Assembly (NCBI RefSeq): GCF_001541345.2
Contig: NZ_LMVL02000008.1
Coordinates: forward strand, 1 to 64,000
Length of the DNA stretch: 64,000 nucleotides
Reading direction: 5' to 3'
Source of the DNA: Gillisella vitis
Lineage (GTDB): Bacteria; Pseudomonadota; Alphaproteobacteria; Rhizobiales; Rhizobiaceae
The notes below the pieces were generated by a model. That model saw nothing but the letters and a program-made list of their open reading frames with translations, had not been told where the DNA came from and searched no databases. The position numbers and the translations under genes were made by a program. Shown here piece by piece: positions 1-9,200 of the stretch (within the stretch, counting starts at the first letter, position 1; each line of letters begins with the position of its first letter).

Positions 1-225
1 GGTCACACTGGGGAGTGCTGCGGAGGGTGGGTTGCCGAGGGGATAAAGGATATTGCTTATGGCATCACGACGGCATGCAATACTTAGTTTTGTGAAATAA
101 GTATTTTGGCTTGGCAGTTTTTTGGATATTCACAATCTCAACTTCGGTTTGGACATCCGAAAAAGATCAGATATTGTTAAGTCAGGGGATGCGATTTTTA
201 ATTGAAAATTTGGGGGTGGTGGCTT

Positions 226-1152
226 ATGGCCCTTTCGTTGCGTGCAAATTATAGTCGTGTTTTATTTAGTTTTCTCATTTCCGGATCTCTGACTTTGTCA
301 TACAGTTCCGGGGCGAATGCGCGGTTCATATCGCCTGACCCCATGGATCCGACGCTGGCGGGTGTTAACACCAACCGTTACGCCTATGCTTTGAACGATC
401 CCATCAACAATAGCGATGCCAACGGTCATTTTGCCGTCGCAGGCGCTGTGGTGGGTGCGGCTATCGGAGTGGCCATTCAGGCGGCTATGGATACTTATAA
501 TGGTCGCTTAAGTGGTGCAAACGTCTATGCAGGAGCCGCGATCGGTGGCGCGGTTGCCGGTGCCACTGCCGGACTGGCATCGGGGCTTGGTGCTGGCGTC
601 TACGGAGCGTCTGTCGCGTCCGGGGTGACGGGCAATGTCGCTGCCGGGGTGGCCGAAAAGGCATTCAACGGACAGGCCCCTACCGTTGCGGGCGTCGCTG
701 GTGATGCGATGTCAGGTGCGGTATTCGGGGTCGTTGGAGGAGCCGTTGGCTCCAAAGTGAGTGGTTCCTTGCAGGGATTGTCGGCTGCACAAAAGGGTAA
801 ACTTGGGGAGGGGCTGACAACATTTAAGGAGTTATTTAAGGGGAATGTTGATCTCGGTAATCGGCCTGTCCTTTCTGGCGGTAAAACAGCGACAGGCCTC
901 GACAGACGGGCGATAATAGATCACGAATTCCAAAATATATTTACCGGAAATAGCAGACTTGTGGAGTCGAAATTTGGTAAAGCCGCCGGCCTTACTAAAA
1001 ATCAGCGAGATGCACTTGCAAATGGCGCAGAATTTGAGGTCAATCGGATGACGCCGGATTCCGTTTCCGGTTTTGCAAGTGGAACTGCGGCGGGGGCCGC
1101 TGCTGCCGGCGAACATTCACAAGTCGATGATAGCCAAAAATATCAAGATTAG
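226..1152 (+). CDS. Orphan Rhs-tip polymorphic toxin, putative PD-(D/E)XK nuclease
   Basis: The 308-residue protein starts with a signal-peptide-like segment (basic residues, hydrophobic stretch, ending near SSGANA). It passes straight into the conserved end of an Rhs core: RFISPDP, then NRYAYALNDPINNSDANG. A Gly/Ala-rich region (about residues 70-180) follows, then a distinct C-terminal domain. That domain has IIDHEF and VESKFG followed by LTKNQRDAL, compatible with the D and E-x-K of a PD-(D/E)XK nuclease fold (inference). The large YD-repeat shell of a full Rhs protein is missing, and the 225 bases upstream show no Rhs coding. I chose the ATG at 226 because it gives a proper signal peptide and follows a G-rich ribosome-binding stretch; a TTG at 202 is possible. 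The first downstream paralogue starts two bases after the stop, as expected for toxin and immunity genes. Base composition is AT-richer than the neighbouring core genes, suggesting transfer. Confidence 0.7.
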   Translation: MALSLRANYSRVLFSFLISGSLTLSYSSGANARFISPDPMDPTLAGVNTNRYAYALNDPINNSDANGHFAVAGAVVGAAIGVAIQAAMDTYNGRLSGANVYAGAAIGGAVAGATAGLASGLGAGVYGASVASGVTGNVAAGVAEKAFNGQAPTVAGVAGDAMSGAVFGVVGGAVGSKVSGSLQGLSAAQKGKLGEGLTTFKELFKGNVDLGNRPVLSGGKTATGLDRRAIIDHEFQNIFTGNSRLVESKFGKAAGLTKNQRDALANGAEFEVNRMTPDSVSGFASGTAAGAAAAGEHSQVDDSQKYQD

Positions 1153-1154
1153 TC

Positions 1155-1622
1155 ATGAAGCAAAAGACCGGGAAAAAGATCAGTAATATGAAAGCGGTCA
1201 AGCAGCAATTTCATGATCGCATCGAGCCCCTTTTCATGAACTGGGGACTATCGCAGCATCCTAATCCTAGCGCGTCTTTTGGGCCGACCGATCAGGGATT
1301 TTTTTATGATTTTGCAGATCTACGCGATTTTACCGATGTGAAGTTGGTGAGCTTCTGCATTATTCAGCCGAACGCTTCGTTGTGGATTCCAGGGTTACGA
1401 CTTGGTGTCTTCGAGAAAAATTTAATGGAGTTACCCACCATATATGGTTATACCAAGGATGTTTACAGATTAACGAGAAGTTGGTCCATTTGGCGCCCAT
1501 GTTATGTCAAATTTGAGTTAGGCTCCAACATAAAGCAAGAGGATATTCCGCAAAAAGCGGAGGCCTTGATCGACGACGTCCTGAAAAACATCGGCAAACT
1601 TCATCGCTACCTGTATGGCTGA
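1155..1622 (+). CDS. Putative immunity protein, tandem copy 1
   Basis: This 155-residue cytoplasmic-looking protein has no signal peptide or membrane segment and belongs to no family I recognise. It is the first of four tandem paralogues and starts two bases after the toxin stop. The ends are strongly conserved among copies: an N-terminal KxxKKISxMKAV and QQFHDRIEPLFMxWGLS, and a C-terminal AEALIDDV and GKLHRYLYG. The centre (about residues 37-130) varies. This copy has FGPTD and FFYDFADLRD like copy 3, but KFELG and IKQEDIP like copy 2. Position directly behind a polymorphic toxin and the multiplication pattern suggest an immunity protein; that role is inferred, not seen. Confidence 0.65.
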   Translation: MKQKTGKKISNMKAVKQQFHDRIEPLFMNWGLSQHPNPSASFGPTDQGFFYDFADLRDFTDVKLVSFCIIQPNASLWIPGLRLGVFEKNLMELPTIYGYTKDVYRLTRSWSIWRPCYVKFELGSNIKQEDIPQKAEALIDDVLKNIGKLHRYLYG

Positions 1623-1628
1623 CCCCGC

Positions 1629-2096
1629 ATGAAGCAGCGAAGCGTCAAGAAACTCAGTAAGATGAAGGCGGTCGATCAGCAATTTCACGCGCAAATCGAG
1701 CCGCTTTTTATGAACTGGGGCTTGTCGCGACATCCAAATAAACGTTCATATTTCGGCAAAGAAGATTTTGGTTACCGTTACGATTTCGCGGATGTTCGCG
1801 ACTTGTCTGATGTGAAATTAGCAAGCTTTGCTATCCATCATCCCTACGGTTCCTTGTGGATCAGGGGGTAGCGACTTGGTCGATTCAACGAAAATATAGA
1901 AGAACTACCAATACTGTTCGACAATATTAAAGGAATTTTTATTTTGACGAGAGACTGGTCGATTTGGCGACCATGGAATATCAAGTTTGAATTGGGTTTT
2001 AACATCAAGCAAGAGGATATCCCGCGCAAGGCGGAGGCGTTGATCGATGACGTTTGTAAAAATATCGACAAACTTCATCGTTACTTATATGACTGA
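1629..2096 (+). pseudogene. Putative immunity protein, tandem copy 2, interrupted by an amber codon
   Basis: The second tandem paralogue has the same start, length (155 codons) and conserved ends as its neighbours, but codon 81 is TAG (1869-1871). Copies 1, 3 and 4 have Leu, Phe and Tyr there, within the motif RG-x-RLG. Copy 4 has TAC at this codon, so one base change could explain the stop. The frame stays open on both sides: after the stop it reads on through RLGRF, WSIWRP, KFELG, IKQEDIP and AEALIDDV to a normal TGA at 2094-2096. No other damage is visible, so the loss looks recent. Without suppression it would yield an 80-residue fragment. A sequencing error at one base cannot be excluded. 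Confidence 0.75.
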
Positions 2097-2102
2097 CCCC
2101 GC

Positions 2103-2570
2103 ATGAAGCAGCGGAATGTCAAAAAAATCAGTAAGATGAAAGCGGTCGATCAGCAATTTCATGATCGGATCGAGCCACTTTTCATGAGCTGGGGATTGTC
2201 GCGACATCCAAATTCTGACGCTCGTTTCGGACCGACCGATCATGGATTTTTCTACGATTTCGCGGATTTGCGGGATCTTTCCGATGTCAAACTCGCAGGT
2301 TTCGGTATCATACAACCTGACGCTTCTCTGTGGATCCGGGGTTTCCGGCTTGGCGAATTTAAGGCGAGTATTGATGAGGTTCCTGTTTTATATGATACCA
2401 TTGAAGGCATTTTTACTTTAACAAGACGTTGGTCGATTTTGCGACCGCTCGATGTCACGTTTTCCTTGCGCTCTCATATCGAGCCATCCGATATTCCGCA
2501 GAGGGCGGAAGCCTTGATCGACGACGTGCTGAAAAACGTCGGCAAACTTCATCGCTACCTGTATGGCTGA
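2103..2570 (+). CDS. Putative immunity protein, tandem copy 3
   Basis: This intact 155-residue paralogue starts six bases after the stop of copy 2, the same spacing as between the other copies. It shares FGPTD and FFYDFADLRD with copy 1 in its first half and RPLDVTFSLRSHIEPS with copy 4 in its second half, so it appears to be a recombinant of the other sequence types. It has no signal peptide or membrane segment. Function is inferred from position behind the Rhs-tip toxin. Confidence 0.65.
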   Translation: MKQRNVKKISKMKAVDQQFHDRIEPLFMSWGLSRHPNSDARFGPTDHGFFYDFADLRDLSDVKLAGFGIIQPDASLWIRGFRLGEFKASIDEVPVLYDTIEGIFTLTRRWSILRPLDVTFSLRSHIEPSDIPQRAEALIDDVLKNVGKLHRYLYG

Positions 2571-2576
2571 CCCAGC

Positions 2577-3044
2577 ATGAAGCAGCGGAATGTCAAAAAA
2601 ATAAGCAAGATGAAAGCGGTCAAGCAGCAATTTCATGATCGCATCGAGCCGCTTTTTATGAGCTGGGGATTATCTCAGCATCCAAATAAACGTTCGTATT
2701 TCGGGGTATCAGACCATGGTTACCGTTACGATTTAGCAGATGTCCGCGATTTGTCTGATGTGAAATTAGCAGCCTTTAGCATTTATCAGCCCGACGCTTC
2801 ACTTTCGATAAGAGGCTACCGGCTTGGCCCATTTGATAAAGATATAGAAGATCTGCCAATATTGTTCGGCAATATTAAAGAGACTTTTGTTTTGAGGCGA
2901 AACTGGGCGATCTGGCGGCCGCTCGATGTCACGTTTTCGTTGCGCTCTCATATCGAGCCGTCCGCGATTCCGCAAAAAGCGGAAGCTTTGATCGACGACG
3001 TCTTCAAACATATCGGAAAGCTTCACCGTTATTTGTACGATTGA
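2577..3044 (+). CDS. Putative immunity protein, tandem copy 4
   Basis: The last intact 155-residue copy of the array. Its first half carries NKRSYFG and a GYRYD-type motif as in copy 2, and its second half carries RPLDVTFSLRSHIEPS as in copy 3. The first 30 residues are nearly identical to copy 3. The array ends here: the next 474-base period contains no further copy, only the terminator and then the convergent ABC transporter operon. The immunity role is inferred from context. Confidence 0.65.
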   Translation: MKQRNVKKISKMKAVKQQFHDRIEPLFMSWGLSQHPNKRSYFGVSDHGYRYDLADVRDLSDVKLAAFSIYQPDASLSIRGYRLGPFDKDIEDLPILFGNIKETFVLRRNWAIWRPLDVTFSLRSHIEPSAIPQKAEALIDDVFKHIGKLHRYLYD

Positions 3045-3162
3045 ACTGTGTAGGTTGTTTCAAACCACGTCATATTCGGTTTGTAGGAAGCTCTTCTGCA
3101 TTTTTGAAATCGAAAAATTGAGACTGAACGCGCAACTCGTTTCGCAGTCATATGTCCAAAAA

Positions 3163-3188
3163 CCGCCCGCAACATCAGTTGCGAGCGG
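3163..3188 (-). terminator. Intrinsic terminator of the NitT/TauT-type ABC operon
   Basis: An 11-base stem (CCGCCCGCAAC / GTTGCGAGCGG, one mismatch) with an ATCA loop lies about 40 bases beyond the permease stop. On the minus strand it is followed by five T residues. On the plus strand it is followed by CTTTT, so it may also stop transcription arriving from the immunity array. Confidence 0.75.
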
Positions 3189-3228
3189 CTTTTGCCGGGA
3201 GGAGCATTTACCTTCCGTTCAACTCACC

Positions 3229-4116
3229 TCAATGCGTGTCGAGGCTCTGCTGCGGGCGCCATTTGGCGAGGCGGTTTTCGACCAGTGTCATCACATATTC
3301 GGCGGCCAGCGTGATGATCATGACAAGCACGATGGCGGCGAACATGCCGGCGGCGTCGAAGGTGCCTTTGGCAATCGAGATCAACTGGCCGATGCCGTAG
3401 CGGGCGCCGACGAATTCGCCGACGATGGCGCCGATGATCGCAAAGCCGAAGGAGACGTGCAGGCTGGCGAAGATCCAGCTCATGGCGGACGGTACGATCA
3501 CCGCCTTGGTCACTTGCCAGTCGCTAGCGCCGAGAATGCGGGCATTGGCAATCATGTCCTGGTCGGCTTCGCGCACGCCCTGGAAGGCGTTGGCGAACAC
3601 CACGAAGAACACCATGATGAAGGCCAGCGCCACTTTGGAGGCAAGGCCGAGGCCCATGATCATGATGAAGATTGGCGCCAGAACCACGCGGGGGATGGAG
3701 TTGATCGCCTTGATATAGACAGAGAAAATATCGGACAGCAGCTTGTTGCGGCCAAGGCCGATGCCGACCACCACACCGGCAATCGAGCCGGAGAAGAAGC
3801 CGATCAGCGCCTCTTCCATGGTGATGCCGAGATTGTACCAGAGTGAGCCTTCCGTGGTGCCATTGACGGCCCAGTCATAGATCCGCTCCACCACCGCATA
3901 GGGGCTGGCATAGAAGAACGGGTCAATCCAGGTCTGGTCGGAAGCCACCTGCCACAGCGTCAGCACGCCAACCAGAATGGCGATCTGCCAGAACAGCACG
4001 ATCTGCTTGCGGCGCTTGACTGATTTCAGTGCAGCGGCCTCGATTTCCTTGTCCGATGTGCCAGCGCGGAAGGTGGCCGCAGGGGTGGTCGGGCTTTGCA
4101 TACTAATGTCTGCCAT
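3229..4116 (-). CDS. ABC transporter permease, NitT/TauT (SsuC/TauC) type
   Basis: The 295-residue inner-membrane permease has about six hydrophobic segments and the EAA-type cytoplasmic loop (ARILGASDWQVTKAVIVPSA), with IVGEFVGARYGIGQLI near the end, typical of the nitrate/sulfonate/taurine/thiamine-precursor permease family. Residues 1-40 are polar and cytoplasmic. I chose the ATG at 4116 because AGGAGG lies eight bases upstream; the frame is open further but overlaps the ATPase gene. It is the last gene of a three-gene operon (binding protein, ATPase, permease), separated from the ATPase stop by 13 bases. The substrate cannot be read from the sequence. Confidence 0.88.
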   Translation of the reverse strand: MADISMQSPTTPAATFRAGTSDKEIEAAALKSVKRRKQIVLFWQIAILVGVLTLWQVASDQTWIDPFFYASPYAVVERIYDWAVNGTTEGSLWYNLGITMEEALIGFFSGSIAGVVVGIGLGRNKLLSDIFSVYIKAINSIPRVVLAPIFIMIMGLGLASKVALAFIMVFFVVFANAFQGVREADQDMIANARILGASDWQVTKAVIVPSAMSWIFASLHVSFGFAIIGAIVGEFVGARYGIGQLISIAKGTFDAAGMFAAIVLVMIITLAAEYVMTLVENRLAKWRPQQSLDTH

Positions 4117-4129
4117 GATTCTATCCTCC

Positions 4130-4948
4130 TCAGGCGGCTTCGCTGGCGCGGCGGTAGCTGGTTTCCACTTCCTGACGCATGTCTTCCCAGATCGTCTTGC
4201 AATATTCGACGAATTCCGGCTCGTAACGAATCTCGGAGACAACACGTGGGCGCGGCAGCGCGATGGGGTAGACGGATTTGACTGTGGCGGGACCGGCGGT
4301 CAGCACATAGACCTTGTCGGCCAGCGCCACGGCCTCTTCCAGATCGTGGGTGACGAAAATCACCGAGGCCTTGCGCTCGGCCCACAGTTTTAGCAATTCT
4401 TCATGCATCACGGTGCGGGTCTGCACGTCCAGCGCCGAGAAGGGCTCGTCCATCAGCAGGATTTCCGGCTCGTTGATGAAGGTCTGGGCCAAGGCCACGC
4501 GCTTCCTCATGCCGCCCGAAAGCTGGTGGGGATAGTGATGCAGAAACTTGCCAAGGCCGACGCGGGCCAGCCAGTCTTTCGCCAGCTTTTCTGCTTCGGT
4601 TTTGGATTTGCCGCGAAACAGCGGGCCAGCCATGACATTGTCGATGACGTTCTTCCACGGAAACAGTGCATCCTTCTGGAAGGCAAAGCCGACGCGCGGG
4701 TCGATACCGTTGACCGGGCCGCCCATCAGCCGCACTTCACCAGCGCTGGGCTTGGCAAGGCCGGTGACGAGGTTGAGCGTGGTGGATTTGCCGCAGCCGG
4801 TCGGGCCGACGACGGCAACGAATTCGCCGCGCTCCACCGCCATGTTGAAATCTTTCAGCGCAGTCAGCGTCTTGCCGGTGGGGGAGACGAAACGGCGCGT
4901 CACATTGATGAGTTCGATAGCCGGGGTCCGGCTCTGATCTTTGGCCAT
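4130..4948 (-). CDS. ABC transporter ATP-binding protein, NitT/TauT type
   Basis: This 272-residue nucleotide-binding subunit has Walker A GPTGCGKST (residues 48-56), the signature LSGGM (143-147), Walker B ILLMDEPF (163-170) and the H-loop FVTHDLEEA. The Q-loop context FQKDALFPW is typical of SsuB/TauB-like ATPases. GGAAGG stands just upstream of the ATG. It would energise the permease encoded downstream and take solute from the binding protein encoded 94 bases upstream. Confidence 0.92.
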   Translation of the reverse strand: MAKDQSRTPAIELINVTRRFVSPTGKTLTALKDFNMAVERGEFVAVVGPTGCGKSTTLNLVTGLAKPSAGEVRLMGGPVNGIDPRVGFAFQKDALFPWKNVIDNVMAGPLFRGKSKTEAEKLAKDWLARVGLGKFLHHYPHQLSGGMRKRVALAQTFINEPEILLMDEPFSALDVQTRTVMHEELLKLWAERKASVIFVTHDLEEAVALADKVYVLTAGPATVKSVYPIALPRPRVVSEIRYEPEFVEYCKTIWEDMRQEVETSYRRASEAA

Positions 4949-5042
4949 GGGACATCCTTCCGACGAGCGTCAGGCCCGCAGAGTGTTGTTCGTTAAAGGA
5001 GAGGAGGGCCGCCCGACCGAAAAGGTAGGCGGCCAATCGTAA

Positions 5043-6062
5043 TCAGAACTTGGCGTTCTTGACGAATTCGGTCGTATAGGTCTTGGACAGGTCGATCTTC
5101 TTGCCCTTGACGTTCTTGGAAAACTCCGAGAGTACGGCCAGAACCGTCGGCGGGCCATCTTCCGGCATTACGCCATCGGGGGTGAACATGCCTTTGCCCG
5201 CGTCGAGAGCCTTGATATAGCCCTCCTTGTCGCCAACGTAGAAATCCTTCGGCATCTTTTCAGCGATTTCAGCCGCAGAATGGGTGTTGATGAATTTCAG
5301 CGTCTTGACGAAGGCGTTGGCAAGCTTCTGCACCTCTTCCTTATGTTCCTTGACCCAGGCGGTTTCCATGTAGAGCGAGGCGGCCGGATAGGTGCCGCCC
5401 AGCGCTTCGCGGGTCTTGTCCACGGTGCGCAGATCGACCAGAATCGAGGCTTCGCCGGTCTTGACCATGCGCGAAATCGTTGGCTCGGTGGTCATGCCGC
5501 CCTGGATGCTGGCCTGCTGTATGGCGGCAATGAATGTGCCGCCCGCGCCAACCGGAATGGTCACGATCTCGCCTGGTTTCAAGCCGGCCTTGGAGGCCAT
5601 GTAGAGGGTGAGGAAATTGGTGGACGAGCCAAGCCCGGTCACACCCAGCGTCTTGCCCTTGAAATCGGCAAAGCTCTTGATTTCCGGATTTTTGGTCGAA
5701 ACTAGCTGGACTTCGCCCGGCGCCTGGCTGAACTGTACGACGGATTCAACGAACTTGCCCTTGGCTTGCAGATCGACGCAATGGTCGTAGAAGCCGACCA
5801 CGCCGTGGACAGCGCCAGCCAGAAGCTGGTTTTCCGCATCGACGCCCGCTGCTTCGTTCAGCAGCTCGACATCAAGGCCTTCTTCCTTGAAATAGCCAAG
5901 GCTCTCGGTCAGTTTTGCGGGCAGGTAGATCTGCTTTTCAAAACCACCGACCATGATAGTGATCTTTTCGGCAGCCTGCGACAGGGCGGTGCTGGCCGTC
6001 AGGCTGGCGGCAGCGAGTGCGCACAGCGAAAGGGCGCGGAAAAATTGGCGTGTGGAACGCAT
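5043..6062 (-). CDS. ABC transporter substrate-binding protein, NMT1/SsuA-like
   Basis: The 339-residue periplasmic protein has a signal peptide (RSTRQFF, hydrophobic core, cleavage near SQAAE). The mature part has the family fold cues of NMT1/ThiY/SsuA proteins: an early GYFKEEGLDVEL motif, GVVGFYDHC, and FKGKTLGVTGLGSSTNFL for the hinge. The ATG at 6062 is supported by GAGGAGG eight bases upstream; an in-frame start at 6086 lies before that site and is unlikely. It heads the operon. Families of this type carry sulfonates, nitrate, pyrimidine precursors or riboflavin; the neighbouring purine genes are a weak hint only, so I leave the ligand open. Confidence 0.88.
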   Translation of the reverse strand: MRSTRQFFRALSLCALAAASLTASTALSQAAEKITIMVGGFEKQIYLPAKLTESLGYFKEEGLDVELLNEAAGVDAENQLLAGAVHGVVGFYDHCVDLQAKGKFVESVVQFSQAPGEVQLVSTKNPEIKSFADFKGKTLGVTGLGSSTNFLTLYMASKAGLKPGEIVTIPVGAGGTFIAAIQQASIQGGMTTEPTISRMVKTGEASILVDLRTVDKTREALGGTYPAASLYMETAWVKEHKEEVQKLANAFVKTLKFINTHSAAEIAEKMPKDFYVGDKEGYIKALDAGKGMFTPDGVMPEDGPPTVLAVLSEFSKNVKGKKIDLSKTYTTEFVKNAKF

Positions 6063-6293
6063 GGATATTATCCTCCTCTGGGTCAATCTCCGTGGCGCGC
6101 TCCCCGGCGCGTCTCCTCCACGGGATGGTGGAGCGTTTGTAGCAGCGCTAGCTTTCAGTCAGCTTTCAGAGGGCGAAAAAATGAATGGACTCCTAACAGT
6201 GTTGAAATCTGGCCCACCCCCTTTACGCTTCGATGGCGGCCCGCCGCGTTCGGTCTTGCGCGCCTCTTTTTCGAGATCTCTTACGCACCATTC

Positions 6294-9200
6294 TTAATCG
6301 AGAAAATTATCAAGTGACTGGAAGACGCCCGCCGTTTTCCAAAGGCTCCTGTTGCCGACGACGTAGAGAGCTTCTTTGGCTCTTGTCGCTGCAACATTCA
6401 GCAAATTAGGACGACCACCGGCCCAACCACGCGCGCCGCGCTGCTGCGCATCTGGCGCTCCCAAAATGAAGAAGACGGCTTCCGCCTCTCGGCCTTGGAC
6501 AGTGTGAACCGTGCCAATACGTTCGCGAACCCACTGATAGGGGCTGTCTACCCAGCCATCGAGTATGCCGCTTGTCCGCAATGCGTCCCGCATGCGATCC
6601 TGCACCACGACAAACGGCGTCACGACATAGAAATCGGGTGGGCATTTGTTATCCTTAAGCTGGCGCAAAACTGCCAGCAGCGCCGCGCCTTCCTGGGGGC
6701 ACCATTTTTCCTGCCCGCGTCCTTCGACATCGATCCAGCGTGATGGACCGAGAACATTTCTAATGGCAGAGGATTTTGCGACCTTCGCCTGAACCATCAG
6801 GTTCTCGTAAGCGATGGAATTGGAAATGCTGAACATTGGCTCTGTGCAGCGGCGATGCACGAGCAGTGGAACACCAACGTCACGTGTTCCGAATTTCGTT
6901 TCGAACGTGCCGTAATATTCGGTGGCGCTGTCGGCCAATGTCTGGGTGGAGGCCCCTGGCGCATTATAGATCAGTGGATCGATGCCGAACTGGTGGCACA
7001 TGGCTTCAGTCAACTGATCAGGCAAGACGACGACCGGCTCGATCTGGATGGGGTCGCCGACAACCATTGCCAGTTGCGTTCGCATCAATGCGCCGATCGC
7101 AGCTTGTGGCAAGGCCTGCCCTGCTTCGTCCACAAGCAGCCATCCGAAGGCTTCTGGCCCGATCTTTGCAAACATCCGAGAGACCGACGCGAAGGTCGTC
7201 GATATCACCGGCACCAGCAGGAACAAGGTGGACCACATATCCGGGATCAGCGCATCCTTTTCAGGGCTTCAGAGCGAGCGGGTGCCGAAGCCATCGAGCA
7301 GGACGTTAAGATTATGCCGGATGGGTTTGGCGGCGGCATCGATGAAGGCCTTATGAAGAGCCATCGCCGCCTCGAACACATCGTTGCGCAAATGCGCTGT
7401 CGTCGCATCCAGCCAAGGCGCGCTTTTCTGCTTTTCCGGATGACGCAGCTTAAAGAAATCGTCCGAGATAAATGTGCCGGGATAGTGTTGGCTAATGGCT
7501 TCTAAGGCACTCCGTTCGCGGTTCAGCGCTTCAGTCAATCCTGCGATTGAGGCTTCCATTTGCTTGAGTTCACTGTCGGCGCGCGCATGTTCGGAGCTCT
7601 TGACATTGGTATCAGCCGCCAGGCTTGAGAGCGTCGCTTGCTCGGACATGAAGCGTTGGGTGATGGTGCCGTGTGCTGCACGCCATGACCGATAGGTCTG
7701 GGTGCCGAAAAGACGGCTGAACAGTCCTGGGCGGTTTTTTGCGGATGCGTCGAAGTCTTTTTTCAACGCGTCTACGATTTTTCGCTGGGCATCTGATAGG
7801 GACACAGCGTGTCGAGCGCGTTCCGCCATCGCGGCAACGACTGGAATCATTGTGCTTATTTCAGCATGAAGGCTACCAATCTTTTCCAGCTTTAACGGGA
7901 TAGAGCGTAGGAGATCGTGAGCCTTTTGCAAATCAGCCAATTTCGTTTTGGCGGATGCCGTTACTTTGCGGAAATGCTGGCGTGCCTTCTTCCAGCGTCG
8001 CAAAGCGTCTTCGTGGTCCTCTGGCGCGTTTTCGTTGACGATAATATGCGGAGGTCTTTGCTTTGTACCGGTTTCAGTCTTCTCTGTGATGAATTGGGGA
8101 TTGCCGCTGGCCTGCTGCAAATATTTCTGCATGCCGACATCTTCGCCCCACCAGAAGGTTTGTCGGAAATCGCCTCTGTTCTTGCCGTTGCCGAGAACCG
8201 CAGCGACCGTTCCCCAGGTGTCGCGCTGCAACAGCGCGTCCGAGACGGTCTTGAAATACCGCAGACCATTGGCATCTGCCGCAATCGCCTCCATTGCAGG
8301 CAGTTCGGCGCTAACATTCTCCACGGCTTTGTTGTTGGAGGACGCAACGATCATCTCGTAGCCGGTGATTTTGCTATCAAGACGGTAGAGATGAATGAAG
8401 GCGTTTCCCTTTCTAATCTTTTGACCGGAATGGATGAACGCATTTTCTGGTTCGTCATAGGTGCAGAGAATTTCCGCCCGTTTGGTGACGAGAGCGGCGA
8501 TGACATCGCGCAGGAGTGTGGTCTTGCCCGTGCCGGGTGGGCCGTTGACCGCCAGAATGCCATCCGTCTTCAGGTCATGTATGGCGAGATTAACGGCGCA
8601 TTGCTGGAGAAGCGCCAACGGATGCCGACCATTGCCCGGCCACGATCCCAAGGGGAATTTTTTGGGTTCGAGAGCATCTGCTAGCGCCTCATTGTCCTTC
8701 ATCAGGTTGTGGCGGCTGCGTGGTTTGATGACGCCCAGGTAGCGCTTGAGGTTTGGTGTCGCCTTGCCTGATGTTATGAGCGAACGGGCCATGGCCAGAT
8801 CGTCGAGAAAGAAGGAGTTGAGCAGGATCGATTCCGGCGGGTCTTGCAGCTTGAAGAATTGATAGGATTTTATGGCAAAAGCCGGAGGTTTTGCAAATTG
8901 AGCTGACAGACCGATGGCCTGAACCAGCCAGTCATATGCAGTTTGGATCGTCTTTCTTGTCAGCGGTAATGTCTTGCCGTCTTCCCCTTTGACGACAACT
9001 TTATTGGTCAGACCTTCCACGAGCACCTGTTCCGCCTGCGACCATTGGGCAAGATCGCCAAGCCGCCCGCTCAGCGCTACCGGAATTCCCCATCCGAAAC
9101 TGGAAACGGAAACGGCTTCGTTTTCTACAGGACGACCTTCCCGGTCCAACATGATCGTGGCCAGCGCGGCCTCTCCACGTGCCTGTGGGCGCTCAGCCCG

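Larger units (their letters stand above)
1155..3044 (+). repeat. Four-unit tandem gene array with exact 474-base period
   Basis: Start codons fall at 1155, 1629, 2103 and 2577, exactly 474 bases apart: 465 coding bases, a TGA stop and a six-base spacer (CCCCGC, or CCCAGC before copy 4). DNA identity is highest over the first 100 and last 90 bases of each unit and low in the middle. This pattern fits duplication by unequal crossing-over followed by gene conversion or diversifying selection in the centre. Confidence 0.9.

Noticed and set aside
3055..3846. Long plus-strand frame (263 codons) rich in His, Asp and Gly
   Set aside because: It is the antisense shadow of the ABC permease gene, which has clear membrane segments and family motifs on the minus strand.
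6063..6293. Possible riboswitch leader of the ABC operon
   Set aside because: A CTCCAC/GTGGAG hairpin is present, but no TPP, guanidine or purine riboswitch core could be recognised.
6836..7505. Plus-strand frames across the helicase stop codon
   Set aside because: They are antisense to strong helicase motifs and have no start signal or family features.
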